Part shown: in pieces, positions 34,127 to 42,743 of the stretch
Position numbering within the stretch: the stretch's first letter is position 1
Layout of the letters: every line of letters starts with the position of its first letter
Assembly: GCA_018110985.1 (NCBI GenBank)
Contig: JAGAWT010000033.1
Span: forward strand, 62,001-126,000
DNA length: 64,000 nt
Origin: Oscillospiraceae bacterium
Lineage (GTDB): Bacteria; Bacillota; Clostridia; Oscillospirales; Ruminococcaceae
Reading direction: 5' to 3'
Notes under the pieces: model-generated
Seen by the model: the letters and a program-made list of their open reading frames with translations, nothing else
What the model was told of the DNA's origin: nothing
The model's database searches: none
Program-made: the position numbers and the translations under genes

Positions 34127-34885
34127 TCAGAAAATAATGATCCAGATGGTCCTGCTGACTATATGTGTCACTATATGAGCTATCATCGCATATTGTATGC
34201 CGTATTTGCGGTAAAGCCGCCCGTACACGATGCCAAAGGAACCGTTCATCAGAAAGCATCTGAACACTACCAAGGGTGTGAGCTGTCCGAGGGCAGTTAT
34301 CGTTGCGGGCAGGTGCCCTGCGGCAAATAACAAGGATGCAATGACATTTGAGACAATGAATATTCTTTCGGGAACGGTGTCCTCTTTTTTGCAGAACAGC
34401 TTCCGGCCGATGAGTGACAGCAGGCTCATAAGGAAAAGCCGCAGCATAACTTCCTCGATGACACCGCCGTAAAGTACAGAGGCGATCCAGACGTGAGCAT
34501 CAAAGGAGCCTGATGCTTTGTAGACATCTTCAAGCAGGGGTATGAAATGTACAAAGACAAAAGCATCCGTACTCAGGACGAAGCCGCAGACGGCTCCTGC
34601 AGTCATGGTGATGACCGTCTCCTTTCCTGAGAGACCGAATTGGCGGAGCAGACCTATCTTACCGGAAATGATATACCCGAAAAAGCCACAGATGACTGCA
34701 ATGATGACAGACTGCAGCACTGATGCCAGCATGATGATCTCCAAGCTCCCTGCCTGCTGCACGGCAGCTTCAAGGGTCTTTTCATCCATATCTGCAAGAG
34801 ATATTTTTGCTGTTGACCAACTGCCCAAAGCTGCGATCGGTAAAAGGCATAATGTGAACAGCAGCGGTTTTTTGAGTTTTGTCAT
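34127..34885 (-). CDS. CPBP-family intramembrane metalloprotease (CAAX protease-like)
   Basis: 252 residues with about seven hydrophobic segments. The family motifs are present: EEVMLR (Glu-Glu-x3-Arg), FAAGH in the next motif and HIVTHIV near the C-terminus, giving the expected metal-binding glutamates and histidines. Bacterial members often confer bacteriocin self-immunity or process membrane proteins. Promoter at 34959-34987, within an inverted repeat. Confidence 0.87.
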   Translation of the reverse strand: MTKLKKPLLFTLCLLPIAALGSWSTAKISLADMDEKTLEAAVQQAGSLEIIMLASVLQSVIIAVICGFFGYIISGKIGLLRQFGLSGKETVITMTAGAVCGFVLSTDAFVFVHFIPLLEDVYKASGSFDAHVWIASVLYGGVIEEVMLRLFLMSLLSLIGRKLFCKKEDTVPERIFIVSNVIASLLFAAGHLPATITALGQLTPLVVFRCFLMNGSFGIVYGRLYRKYGIQYAMIAHIVTHIVSRTIWIIIF

Positions 34886-34943
34886 TTTTTCCTCCTACGA
34901 AACAGGTGCGCAGAAAAGCATATGCGCAGCGGGATCATTATAG

Positions 34944-34987
34944 CAATTATCAATATGTATTATAATATCAAAAATGATAATTGTCAA
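34944..34987 (-). promoter_or_regulatory. promoter of the CPBP gene flanked by a perfect inverted repeat
   Basis: Minus-strand TTGACA (34982-34987), 17 bases, TATAAT (34959-34964). CAATTATCA (34944-34952) and TGATAATTG (34975-34983) are perfect inverted repeats 22 bases apart, one touching the -35 and the other just past the -10, an arrangement typical of a repressor site. Confidence 0.65.
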
Positions 34988-35092
34988 TAACTTCACAGAA
35001 AGTTTACGATTCAGGGATGTGCTGTCATCTGAACTATGTTGTGAGGAGTGAATATTTGTCTATATTGCACAAATATTTATTTTAAATGAATA

Positions 35093-35121
35093 TTGACATT
35101 AAAAATTATTTTTAGTATGAT
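35093..35121 (+). promoter_or_regulatory. sigma-A promoter of the serine hydrolase gene
   Basis: TTGACA (35093-35098), 17 bases, TATGAT (35116-35121), 45 bases before the start. Confidence 0.75.
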
Positions 35122-35165
35122 ATATTCTCACAAGAACAATGTATTATGAGAAAGGAAGGATCATC

Positions 35166-36125
35166 ATGGATCACACAGTGGACAATATCACAGGTATTAC
35201 TGTTATCAGGAACGGGAACACTGTCTTTGAGCAGTACGCCGACGGTGTGACAAGGGAGGACAAATGGAACGTGATGTCTGTCACGAAAAGCGTTTGCGCT
35301 CTTCTCTGTCTCATCGCAATGGACAGGGGCTTTATTGAAAGTGCGGATGCGAGGGTCATGGACTTCTTTCCGGAGGCAGTCCTGAACAGAGGGGAAAAAA
35401 CGGCTTATGATGTAAGGCTTTTTCACCTGCTTACCATGACCGCACCCTACAAGTTCCGCAGTGAACCCTGGACAAAGATCTGTACTTCCGATGACTGGAC
35501 CTTATCCGCTCTGAGATTTCTCGGAGGAAAGAATGGCATCAGCGGGAATTTCAGATATACTACCCTCGGCATACAGATACTGACGGGTATCATAGAAAGG
35601 GCTTCTGGTATGAGCTGCATCGATCTTGCCAACAAATATCTGTTTGAGCCTTTGTCCATAGGACCCCGCAGACTGCACGGCGGATCCGATAAGGACGACC
35701 AGAGGGATTTTACCCTGAATAAGCTGCCCCATCCGGCAGAATGGTACAATGACCCTGTTGGCAGTGTTACGGCGGGCTGGGGGCTGTGCTTATCATCGGA
35801 GGAAATGGCAAAGATAGGTCAGCTGGTCCTGGACAGGGGTTTGTATAACGGGAAAAGGGTCATCTCGGAGGAAAGGATAGACGAAATGACCTCACCTCAT
35901 ATAAAGGAGACGGGTGAAATGTTTGGCAACATGGCATACGGTTACCTGTGGTGGCTCCCCAAAGGGGACAGGCCTGTTTTTGCGGCTGTGGGCGACGGCG
36001 GGAATGTGATATACGCCGATGGTAAAAAAAATGTCACCGTCGGTGTGACGGCGACATTCAAACCCCGTATTTTTGACAGGCTGGAGTATATAGAGAAGGT
36101 AATAATACCGAAAGCTGTTACCTGA
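35166..36125 (+). CDS. class C beta-lactamase-like serine hydrolase
   Basis: 319 residues from the ATG at 35166, which follows GAAAGGAAGG; an upstream in-frame ATG (35139) has no site. The SxxK motif is SVTKS (MSVTKSVCAL); the Tyr motif is RYTTLG, where the usual YxN is YTT. No signal peptide is evident, so it is probably a cytoplasmic esterase or peptidase rather than a secreted beta-lactamase. It converges on the GH39 gene with an 8-base overlap of the coding ends. Confidence 0.85.
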   Translation: MDHTVDNITGITVIRNGNTVFEQYADGVTREDKWNVMSVTKSVCALLCLIAMDRGFIESADARVMDFFPEAVLNRGEKTAYDVRLFHLLTMTAPYKFRSEPWTKICTSDDWTLSALRFLGGKNGISGNFRYTTLGIQILTGIIERASGMSCIDLANKYLFEPLSIGPRRLHGGSDKDDQRDFTLNKLPHPAEWYNDPVGSVTAGWGLCLSSEEMAKIGQLVLDRGLYNGKRVISEERIDEMTSPHIKETGEMFGNMAYGYLWWLPKGDRPVFAAVGDGGNVIYADGKKNVTVGVTATFKPRIFDRLEYIEKVIIPKAVT

Positions 36126-37617
36126 AGGATATGACCTTTTCGTAGTCGTAGCCCCTGTCGGGTGTGAAGCTCCTTTCGGCGAGCTCGAAGTATACGACCC
36201 CGTTTTTTCTGACCGTGAACGTGATCTCTGCCTTCCCGTTTTCAGGCTTCACAACTGCCGTTTCCACAGCGGGAAAGGCAGCCGATCTTATTGCCGAGAT
36301 CGCATCCTGTTTCGGATATGCGGGTTCTCCCAGATCGTGCCATACTTTCAGCGGGTTGCAGGTCTTTTCGTCAACAGTATTCGTCAACAGTGAGTATTCC
36401 CCGCAGGGAACACCAAGCTCCGTTCCGATCACTATATCTTCATTGTCAGTATTCCACATCACTCCTGCATATCCCATTTCTGTCCTGCAGATCACGGCAT
36501 TTTTTCCCTTGTATACACAGGATACGGTCTTGTCCTTCAGCTTTTTGTAGAAGGCAAAAGTCCACAGTGTAGGCTTGGGTATATTGTTTGCGGCGCAAAG
36601 ACCGAAGCCGCCGTGGAACAGTGAAAAAGGTACTCCCACTTCTTCAAATACATCTCCGTATGTCCAGTAGGAATAGCTTTCATTCATGTCTCCAAGCCTT
36701 GAAAGCTGCTCTGCGATGTAGGCTGCATTCAGGTTTGTATCATGTATGACCCCTCTCGGAGTGTAGGAGGTGGAAAACTCCGTAATGTGTATGGGCTTTC
36801 CCCTGTATCTCTCAAAGCTGTCGATGATGTCCCTTGTGGACTGCAGATTGCTCATTCTTTCATCGGGATCCTGGAGCTTTGAATAGTCATAATGACCGAT
36901 CCTCTCAGGGAATTCAACAGTGTAGTGATGACGGGTGATGATATCAGGCTCCAGATCGTTTTCAAGGCAAAAGTCAAGGAATGCCTTTATCCAGACCGCA
37001 TCCTTTACGCCGCATATGGCAGGCCCACCTACCATGAACCTGCTGTCATATGCCTTTATGGCACAAAAGTTCTCCTTGAAAAGGCGGAAATATGCCTCCA
37101 TATCCGCATCTTTCCAGAATCCGGGAAGATTGGGCTCGTTCCACACTTCTATGGGCCAGGTAACGACTTCCTCCCCGTAGCGATCCTTTAGGTGCGCCAG
37201 AAGTGCGATGACCATATCCGTCCATTTCCCGTGATCCTTCGGAGGCGTCACGTTACCCTTCCAGTAGAAGATAGTCTGTTCTCCGGTCGCCATTTTTTCG
37301 GGCATGAAACCAAGTTCAAGATATGGCCTTATGCCGAGGCGGATGTAGCTGTCGATTATCCTGTCGATGTAGGTGTAGTTGTATTCGGTCTTTACTTCGC
37401 CGTTTTCCTCATATTCCTGATATATAGCCACATCATCCGTAAAAAGACCGTGACCCCTGATGAATTTGAAGCCTATCTCCCTATGTACGAATTCAAGCTC
37501 TTTCAGGTACTCCTCCGTAAGCGCAAGACCAAGCCTGCCTGTACCCACGCAAAAATCAACATTATTGTTGAAGCGTATGCTTTCGTTTCCCTTTACCGAT
37601 ATATCCAAGATCTTCAC
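36118..37617 (-). CDS. GH39 beta-xylosidase-like glycoside hydrolase
   Basis: 499 residues, no signal peptide. The GH39 acid/base Glu lies in IEVWNEPNLPGFW and the nucleophile Glu in HITEFSTSY; the C-terminal part is a beta-sandwich. The family includes beta-xylosidases and alpha-L-iduronidases, with xylosidase most likely for a plant-glycan bacterium. It is the last gene of an operon with an FMN-dependent hydroxy-acid oxidase-like protein (2 bases away) and a TIM-barrel isomerase. Confidence 0.9.
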   Translation of the reverse strand: MKILDISVKGNESIRFNNNVDFCVGTGRLGLALTEEYLKELEFVHREIGFKFIRGHGLFTDDVAIYQEYEENGEVKTEYNYTYIDRIIDSYIRLGIRPYLELGFMPEKMATGEQTIFYWKGNVTPPKDHGKWTDMVIALLAHLKDRYGEEVVTWPIEVWNEPNLPGFWKDADMEAYFRLFKENFCAIKAYDSRFMVGGPAICGVKDAVWIKAFLDFCLENDLEPDIITRHHYTVEFPERIGHYDYSKLQDPDERMSNLQSTRDIIDSFERYRGKPIHITEFSTSYTPRGVIHDTNLNAAYIAEQLSRLGDMNESYSYWTYGDVFEEVGVPFSLFHGGFGLCAANNIPKPTLWTFAFYKKLKDKTVSCVYKGKNAVICRTEMGYAGVMWNTDNEDIVIGTELGVPCGEYSLLTNTVDEKTCNPLKVWHDLGEPAYPKQDAISAIRSAAFPAVETAVVKPENGKAEITFTVRKNGVVYFELAERSFTPDRGYDYEKVISFR

Positions 37618-37619
37618 CT

Positions 37620-38525
37620 TTACCTTTCACCCATGAAGTGCAGCGTGCTGCTGTCAATGTCTTTTACTGTCCCTGCACCCGTAAAGCTCATTATGTACCT
37701 GAGTTCCTTTCCTACTCCGGTCAAAAAGTCTGTGACCCCCTTGATGCCCCCGCTTTCAAGGGGTGCCATCATAGACCTGCCCACACAGGCTCCGTCTGCA
37801 CCAAGGGCAAGAGCTTTGTAAACATCGGCGCCGCTTGAGATGCCGCAGTCCACAAGGATCTTTACATCCCGCCCTTCAAGGGCTTTTTTTATTTTCGGAA
37901 GGATCATCATGGGAGGTACGGCGAAGGGCATCCTGCCGTGGTGGTGACTGACCATTATACATTTTACGCCAATGTCCGCACACTTGATCGCATCAGAGAC
38001 ACTGAGAACACCCTTTACAAAGAAGGGCAGCTTTGTACTGCTGACATAGGATGCAAGCATATCCTCGGTCTGGGAAGCCATTTCTTCTCCCACACATATG
38101 TCGTAGCCGTTCTCACCGAAAATATGGTCTATGTCCATTCCTATACCGAATGCGCCCGCATCCTCCGCATAGCGCATCTGATCCCGCACCTTTGCGTTAT
38201 CCGCATAGGGCTTTACTATCCTGACCGTCTTTGCGCCTGTTTCTGCGATCTTTTGAAACATATCGTTCTCGGTCATACCGATGAAATTCAGTATACCGAG
38301 CTTCCTGGCTGCTGCGGAATACTCTTCAAGACCCGTCATCTCTCTGCCGTGAAGTTTGCCGATGTGTGAAAAGGCAGGTGTCATGACCGGCATTGAGAAT
38401 GTTGTGCCAAACAGCTTTACCGATGTATCTGCTGCAACGGAGCCGATAAGCCTTTCTTCTATAAGTATGCTGTCCATGTACCTTTCGTTTATCTTATTGG
38501 CATCGGATGATCTTGTATAGTCCAT
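37620..38525 (-). CDS. FMN-dependent alpha-hydroxy-acid dehydrogenase family protein
   Basis: 301 residues. TIM barrel of the lactate/glycolate-oxidase group: substrate/flavin landmarks FSMPVMTPAFSHIGKLHG, FFVKGVLSVSDAIKCADIG, MVSHHHGR (with the catalytic His) and LVDCGISSGADVYKALALGADGACVGR (given as landmarks only: CGISSGADV and GADGACVGR). Shorter than the canonical 350-380. In this operon it could oxidise a sugar-derived hydroxy acid. GAAGGAGG precedes the start, which overlaps the upstream isomerase gene by 32 bases. Confidence 0.87.
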   Translation of the reverse strand: MDYTRSSDANKINERYMDSILIEERLIGSVAADTSVKLFGTTFSMPVMTPAFSHIGKLHGREMTGLEEYSAAARKLGILNFIGMTENDMFQKIAETGAKTVRIVKPYADNAKVRDQMRYAEDAGAFGIGMDIDHIFGENGYDICVGEEMASQTEDMLASYVSSTKLPFFVKGVLSVSDAIKCADIGVKCIMVSHHHGRMPFAVPPMMILPKIKKALEGRDVKILVDCGISSGADVYKALALGADGACVGRSMMAPLESGGIKGVTDFLTGVGKELRYIMSFTGAGTVKDIDSSTLHFMGER

Positions 38526-39336
38526 TGAGTTCCTCCTTCAGGTAGTTAAAGTATGTGATGTATTCTTCGTCCGAATCAAGGTGCTCCAGTATCACAGGCA
38601 TTTCACAGTCTGCTTTGTCAAGAGCTTCCGCATAGTGTCTGAGGGGGAATTCTCCCATGCCCGGCGCACATTCTTCAAGCTGCAGAGTGAACTCCTCTTT
38701 CAGATGCACATCCTTTATGTGACAGCTCCTTATCCTGTCTCCGAGCAGGGATACGCACCTGTCTGTGAACTTTTCCGGGGAAAAATACCTGTCTGCCGAA
38801 TTTATCATGTTGATGATGTCAAGGTGGACTGCAAAACGCTCCCTGTTCACCGCCTCTATCAGCTTCAGATATTCTTCCGGACCCGTGGGAATCATCCACG
38901 GCATAGGCTCCAGAGTGAAATAGGTGTTCGTTATCTCAGCCCTGTCTATTATCTCACGGACAGTTTTTACGGTAAGCTCAAAGACCTCATCCGAAAAATT
39001 GTCCCTGTATCCTCCGTCCCACCGCTTTCCTCTCGACCCTGCCACATTGACTGCGCAGCGTGCTCCGAGGCTGTCTGCCAGCTTTAGCTGACCTACTGAG
39101 TGATCTATGTTCCTTTTCCTTTCGTCGGGATCGGAGGAAAGGGCGTTGCGCCATATGCCCACTTCCGCTATCATAAGCCCTTTTTCGTCTGCCGCCTTTT
39201 TGTACGCTTTTATCTTTTCCTCGCTGTCATTGCAGGAAAGAGGAAAAACCACGGCAGTGCAGCCAAGATCTGTCTGCTTTTCTGCCCATTCCTCCGGTGA
39301 AGAGTGGGAAAGAGGTGAAGAAATACCAAGTCTCAT
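38494..39336 (-). CDS. sugar phosphate isomerase/epimerase-like TIM-barrel protein
   Basis: 280 residues from the ATG at 39334-39336 (MRLGISSPLS) with AAAGGAG upstream; a longer frame exists but has no ribosome site. AP-endonuclease-2-like barrel: metal ligands expected in TLEPMPWMI (Glu), VHLDIINM (Asp), SCHIKDVH (His) and PVILEHLD (Glu). The family isomerises or epimerises free or phosphorylated sugars. First gene of the three-gene operon with the FMN enzyme and GH39. Promoter at 39584-39612, with palindromic copy 6 inside its leader. Confidence 0.86.
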   Translation of the reverse strand: MRLGISSPLSHSSPEEWAEKQTDLGCTAVVFPLSCNDSEEKIKAYKKAADEKGLMIAEVGIWRNALSSDPDERKRNIDHSVGQLKLADSLGARCAVNVAGSRGKRWDGGYRDNFSDEVFELTVKTVREIIDRAEITNTYFTLEPMPWMIPTGPEEYLKLIEAVNRERFAVHLDIINMINSADRYFSPEKFTDRCVSLLGDRIRSCHIKDVHLKEEFTLQLEECAPGMGEFPLRHYAEALDKADCEMPVILEHLDSDEEYITYFNYLKEELNGLYKIIRCQ

Positions 39337-39441
39337 GCTATCGCTCCTTTGTGTTGTCGGGATAATGAAGTCTGTAAAGTTGTTTGGATGATACAAAGCT
39401 CTGCTTTCATAAAAGCAGCGGCAAGGGTGATATCAAGTGTT

Positions 39442-39546
39442 ATACTGATTTCTGACCGATGTATAGACAAGAAACAAGCCGCAAATGCTTGGATATAAGG
39501 GATCTGAGGCTTGGAGATTGTCTATACATCGAGGAAGAATTTGTAT
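39442..39546 (+). repeat. 105-bp palindromic element, copy 6
   Basis: 105 bp, F orientation on the plus strand, ends ATACTGATT/AATTTGTAT (one uncompensated change). It lies between the minus-strand promoter at 39584-39612 and the isomerase start, hence inside that gene's leader. Confidence 0.92.
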
Positions 39547-39583
39547 TGGTTGCCGTTTGCAGGCATGGAACATCGCTGCCTTG

Positions 39584-39612
39584 ATTATAGCATTTCTGTA
39601 TGGATTTGTCTA
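39584..39612 (-). promoter_or_regulatory. sigma-A promoter of the isomerase-FMN enzyme-GH39 operon
   Basis: Minus-strand TAGACA (39607-39612), 17 bases, TATAAT (39584-39589); leader of about 240 bases. Confidence 0.6.
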
Positions 39613-39683
39613 TATCTTACAAAAAATCAGCAAAAAACGAAAGATTATTGTTTTGTAAAGCAAAAATAGTTTGGGTTTTGCTC

Positions 39684-39736
39684 TTGACAGACCGAAAAAT
39701 ATAGTGTATACTGTGTTTAATTAAACGCGTTTAATT
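39684..39736 (+). promoter_or_regulatory. TetR operon promoter with palindromic operator
   Basis: TTGACA (39684-39689), 17 bases, TATACT (39707-39712). A perfect 18-bp palindrome AATTAAACGCGTTTAATT (39719-39736) covers the transcription start, as expected for an autoregulating TetR repressor. Confidence 0.8.
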
Positions 39737-39748
39737 ATGAGGTGGGTT

Positions 39749-40324
39749 ATGAAAAGAGATGCAGACAAAACAAGGCAAGCACTTATAGACGCAGCTGAAA
39801 GACTGATGACCCATTGTGACGACCCTTCACTTGTCACAGCCCGTGCCATCACCAAAGAGGCAAATGTGAACCTTGCCATGATAAATTATTTCTTCGGTTC
39901 CAGAGAGGGACTTATCTTTGAGGTCTTTTCAAAGCTGCAGAGGGAGGCTGCCGAAAAGGATCCGGGTTTTTCAAAGATCCTTGAAGACGGCATACCGCCA
40001 AAGGAAAAGCTGAAGGAGATACACTTCCGCTCCATGAAGCTGATGCTTGAAAATTACTCCTACTGCAAAGCACTTACGAAATATATACTCATAAACCGCA
40101 GTATAAACGGGGAAAGAGGAAGTGTCCGCTTTATTGAGGAGCATTTTAAGGGTAAAAAAACAGAGGGAGAATGCCGGCTCATAGCTTTTGAGCTTTCAAG
40201 CCTGCATGAGCTGGCAGTTCTGAGAAAGGACGAGCTCCATGACATTTGCGGGATAGACCTTAGTGATGACAGTATTCTGAAAAGGTATATAAATGAAAAT
40301 GTGGATCGTTTTCTGGGGGAATAG
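39749..40324 (+). CDS. TetR-family transcriptional regulator
   Basis: 191 residues from the ATG at 39749 (GAGGTGG upstream), preferred over 39737. N-terminal TetR HTH: ALIDAAERLM, ARAITKEANVNLAMINYFFGSREGL. The C-terminal ligand domain is not classifiable by eye. It is 2 bases upstream of the PEP-utilising enzyme gene, so both are under the palindromic operator and the enzyme's substrate or an analogue may be the inducer. Confidence 0.9.
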   Translation: MKRDADKTRQALIDAAERLMTHCDDPSLVTARAITKEANVNLAMINYFFGSREGLIFEVFSKLQREAAEKDPGFSKILEDGIPPKEKLKEIHFRSMKLMLENYSYCKALTKYILINRSINGERGSVRFIEEHFKGKKTEGECRLIAFELSSLHELAVLRKDELHDICGIDLSDDSILKRYINENVDRFLGE

Positions 40325-40326
40325 CT

Positions 40327-42678
40327 ATGTATATTTACTCTCTTAAAGATGCGGCAAAGGCGGGAAAAGATGCAGGGGGAAAGGCAGAAAGTCTGGGCAG
40401 GATGATAAATATGCACCTGCCTGTCCCCGCAGGCTTTGTTATCACATCAAATGCTTTTGAAAAGGGCGGAATAAAAAAGGGGGCGCTTGCGGAACTCAAC
40501 GCCCTTGTCAAAAAGCTGGATCCTTCGGTCACATATGCTGTCCGTTCCTCTGCGGCTGCTGAGGACGGAAAGGACAATTCCTTTGCCGGAGCCTATGACA
40601 CGGTGACAGATGTGAAGACCTGCGATATCCTTGATGCCGTTCTTCGGGTGGTGCGTTCCGCTGATAATGAAAGGGCAGCGGTCTATGCCTCTGAAAGGAA
40701 TACGGAGCGTGGAAGGACTGCGGTGGTCATACAGGAATTTATCAGGGCGGAGATGGCAGGTGTGCTGTTCACGGCTGATCCCGTAACCGCCAACAGGAGC
40801 GTCATGAAGGGCAGCTTTGTGTACGGAGACGGTGAGGGTCTGGTCTCAGGTGAGAGGATGGACGGTGGATTCACCATAGATGCCCTGACTGCCGCCTTCA
40901 CCGGCAGTGAGGAAATGGAGCCCTACACCGGAAAGCTGCTCAAATACGCTTTGAAGCTCTCATCAGATATGCCTGTGGATATAGAATTCTGCATAGCCCG
41001 CAAAAAGCTGTACCTGCTCCAGTGCAGACCCATCACCACTCTCTTTAAAAACGACCTTGACAGCTTTGACATAAACGATTCCCTGGAGGGTGAGTTTCTG
41101 CTCTCAAAGACCAATGTGGGCGAGATATTCCTGCGCCCCGTGTCCCCCGTTACTTATTCAATGCTCAGAAACATCTGTGAGACCATAGGTATCCCACTTA
41201 TATCAAATATCTGCGGACAGCTCTATCTGAACATAAGCGGTGTGTGCTCGATGATAATGTCGCTGGGTGTGAGCAAGAAAAAAGCCTTTTCCCTTATCAA
41301 GGAGATAGCCGGGGGCATACCTGACGGTCTTGACATCCCCGTATACAGATTTGACAAAAAGATAATAGGCAGATCTGTGATGAATGTAATAAAAAGCAGC
41401 TTTACCTCCAAAAAGGTAAAGGAGTACAGCAGCAGGAACATAAAGGGTCACATAACCGAAAAAAGCTTTGAGATAATTGAAATGATACACGCTGCAAAAA
41501 GCAGGAAACAGCTTTCGGAGCTCTGGGAAAACAGGTGCGTCCCCTTTATGAACGGCACACTGTCCGTTATCATGACGGGGCTTTCGGTAAAGCCGCTGTT
41601 TACCACAAGAGAGAAGCTCGAAAAGATATGCGGCTCCGATCTTACTGACAGGCTCCTTTCGGACTGCTCCGAAAACGGCCGTATAGAAAGCCTTGGCCCT
41701 CTTCTTGCCATAGAGGATGTAGCGGAAGGACGAATGAGCAGGGAGGAATACATCAGGCGCTACGGTCACAGACACGCCAATGAGATGGAGCTTGCTCTCC
41801 CCTACCCCTATGAGGACCCTGCTTTTCCGGAAAATGCGATAGAAGAATACAGGAGCTCGTCCATTGACCCGAAGGAAATGAAATCCGCACAGGAGAAAAG
41901 GCACAGAGCGGCTTTGAAGGAATTTGACAGCAGGTATCCTGCTCATTCTGCGGAAATGAGGAAGCTGCTGAAAAAGTATTCGGAAGCTGTTTACGGAAGA
42001 GAGCTCATCAGGAGCGATGCGCTGCGCTTTTTCTGTATGATAAGGGAATACCTTAAAAAGGCTGGAGAGCTGACAGGTCTCGGAGAAGATATCTTCATGC
42101 TCTATATAGACGAAGTGTCGAAGCTCCTAAAGGGCGATGAAAGCTGTCTTTCCTTTGTGGAAAAGCGCAGAGGAACATATGAAAAACAGTGCTCCTATCC
42201 CAACTTCCCCAACACCGTTATCGGCAGGTTCACCGTGGATGAGTGGACGGCAAGCGGTAGAACCGGCGGATATTACCGTTTCGGAGAGAGCGGAGGCAGC
42301 GAAAGCACCGATGTCATCTGCGGCATTGCAGGTGCGGTGGGTCAGTGTGAGGGGGTCGCAAGGGTACTCGGCAGCATAGATGAGGCGGAGACCATAGAAC
42401 AGGGAGAGATACTGGTCGTGCCTGCCGCAAACATCGGCTGGGTAAAGGTTTTCCCCAGAATATCCGGGCTGGTGACTGACATCGGCGCTCCCCTTTCCCA
42501 TGCGGTCATAGTGGCAAGAGAACTGGGCATACCCGCTGTGGTGAGCTGTCAGAGCGCAGCCTCACAGCTTGAGAGCGGAGACAGGATAAGGATCGACGGG
42601 ACACAGGGAAAGGTATATATACTTGAAAGAAAAGCAGGTACATACGCAGGAGATAACAGTGTCCTCTCAGCCATATAA
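40327..42678 (+). CDS. PEP synthase-like / rifampin phosphotransferase-like enzyme
   Basis: 783 residues. N-terminal ATP-grasp domain of the PPDK_N type (AESLGRMI, VPAGFVIT, AVRSSAAAEDG, FIRAEMAGVLFTADPV, LLQCRPITT), a long middle domain (about 330-640), and a C-terminal swivelling phosphohistidine domain with His725 in GAPLSHAVIVARELGIPAVV. It lacks the C-terminal PEP/pyruvate barrel of true PEP synthase or PPDK, the same three-part plan as rifampin phosphotransferase (ATP, rifampin-binding, His domains). Substrate is unproven. Coupled to a TetR repressor, so probably inducible detoxification or small-molecule phosphorylation. Confidence 0.82.
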   Translation: MYIYSLKDAAKAGKDAGGKAESLGRMINMHLPVPAGFVITSNAFEKGGIKKGALAELNALVKKLDPSVTYAVRSSAAAEDGKDNSFAGAYDTVTDVKTCDILDAVLRVVRSADNERAAVYASERNTERGRTAVVIQEFIRAEMAGVLFTADPVTANRSVMKGSFVYGDGEGLVSGERMDGGFTIDALTAAFTGSEEMEPYTGKLLKYALKLSSDMPVDIEFCIARKKLYLLQCRPITTLFKNDLDSFDINDSLEGEFLLSKTNVGEIFLRPVSPVTYSMLRNICETIGIPLISNICGQLYLNISGVCSMIMSLGVSKKKAFSLIKEIAGGIPDGLDIPVYRFDKKIIGRSVMNVIKSSFTSKKVKEYSSRNIKGHITEKSFEIIEMIHAAKSRKQLSELWENRCVPFMNGTLSVIMTGLSVKPLFTTREKLEKICGSDLTDRLLSDCSENGRIESLGPLLAIEDVAEGRMSREEYIRRYGHRHANEMELALPYPYEDPAFPENAIEEYRSSSIDPKEMKSAQEKRHRAALKEFDSRYPAHSAEMRKLLKKYSEAVYGRELIRSDALRFFCMIREYLKKAGELTGLGEDIFMLYIDEVSKLLKGDESCLSFVEKRRGTYEKQCSYPNFPNTVIGRFTVDEWTASGRTGGYYRFGESGGSESTDVICGIAGAVGQCEGVARVLGSIDEAETIEQGEILVVPAANIGWVKVFPRISGLVTDIGAPLSHAVIVARELGIPAVVSCQSAASQLESGDRIRIDGTQGKVYILERKAGTYAGDNSVLSAI

Positions 42679-42694
42679 ACCCATATAAACTAAT

Positions 42695-42716
42695 TGCCCC
42701 CGGTCTGTCCGGGGGC
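42695..42716. terminator. GC-rich hairpin between convergent genes
   Basis: Stem GCCCCCGG/CCGGGGGC with a four-base loop. There is no T tract on the plus strand and only a weak AATTAGTTT on the minus strand, so it is a possible, not certain, terminator. Confidence 0.45.
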
Positions 42717-42743
42717 ATGATCGCTGTATGGGAATGTCTGATG

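Noticed and set aside
35166-36125. Beta-lactam resistance gene
   Set aside because: The SxxK motif is present but there is no signal peptide and the Tyr motif is YTT; a general serine hydrolase is more likely.
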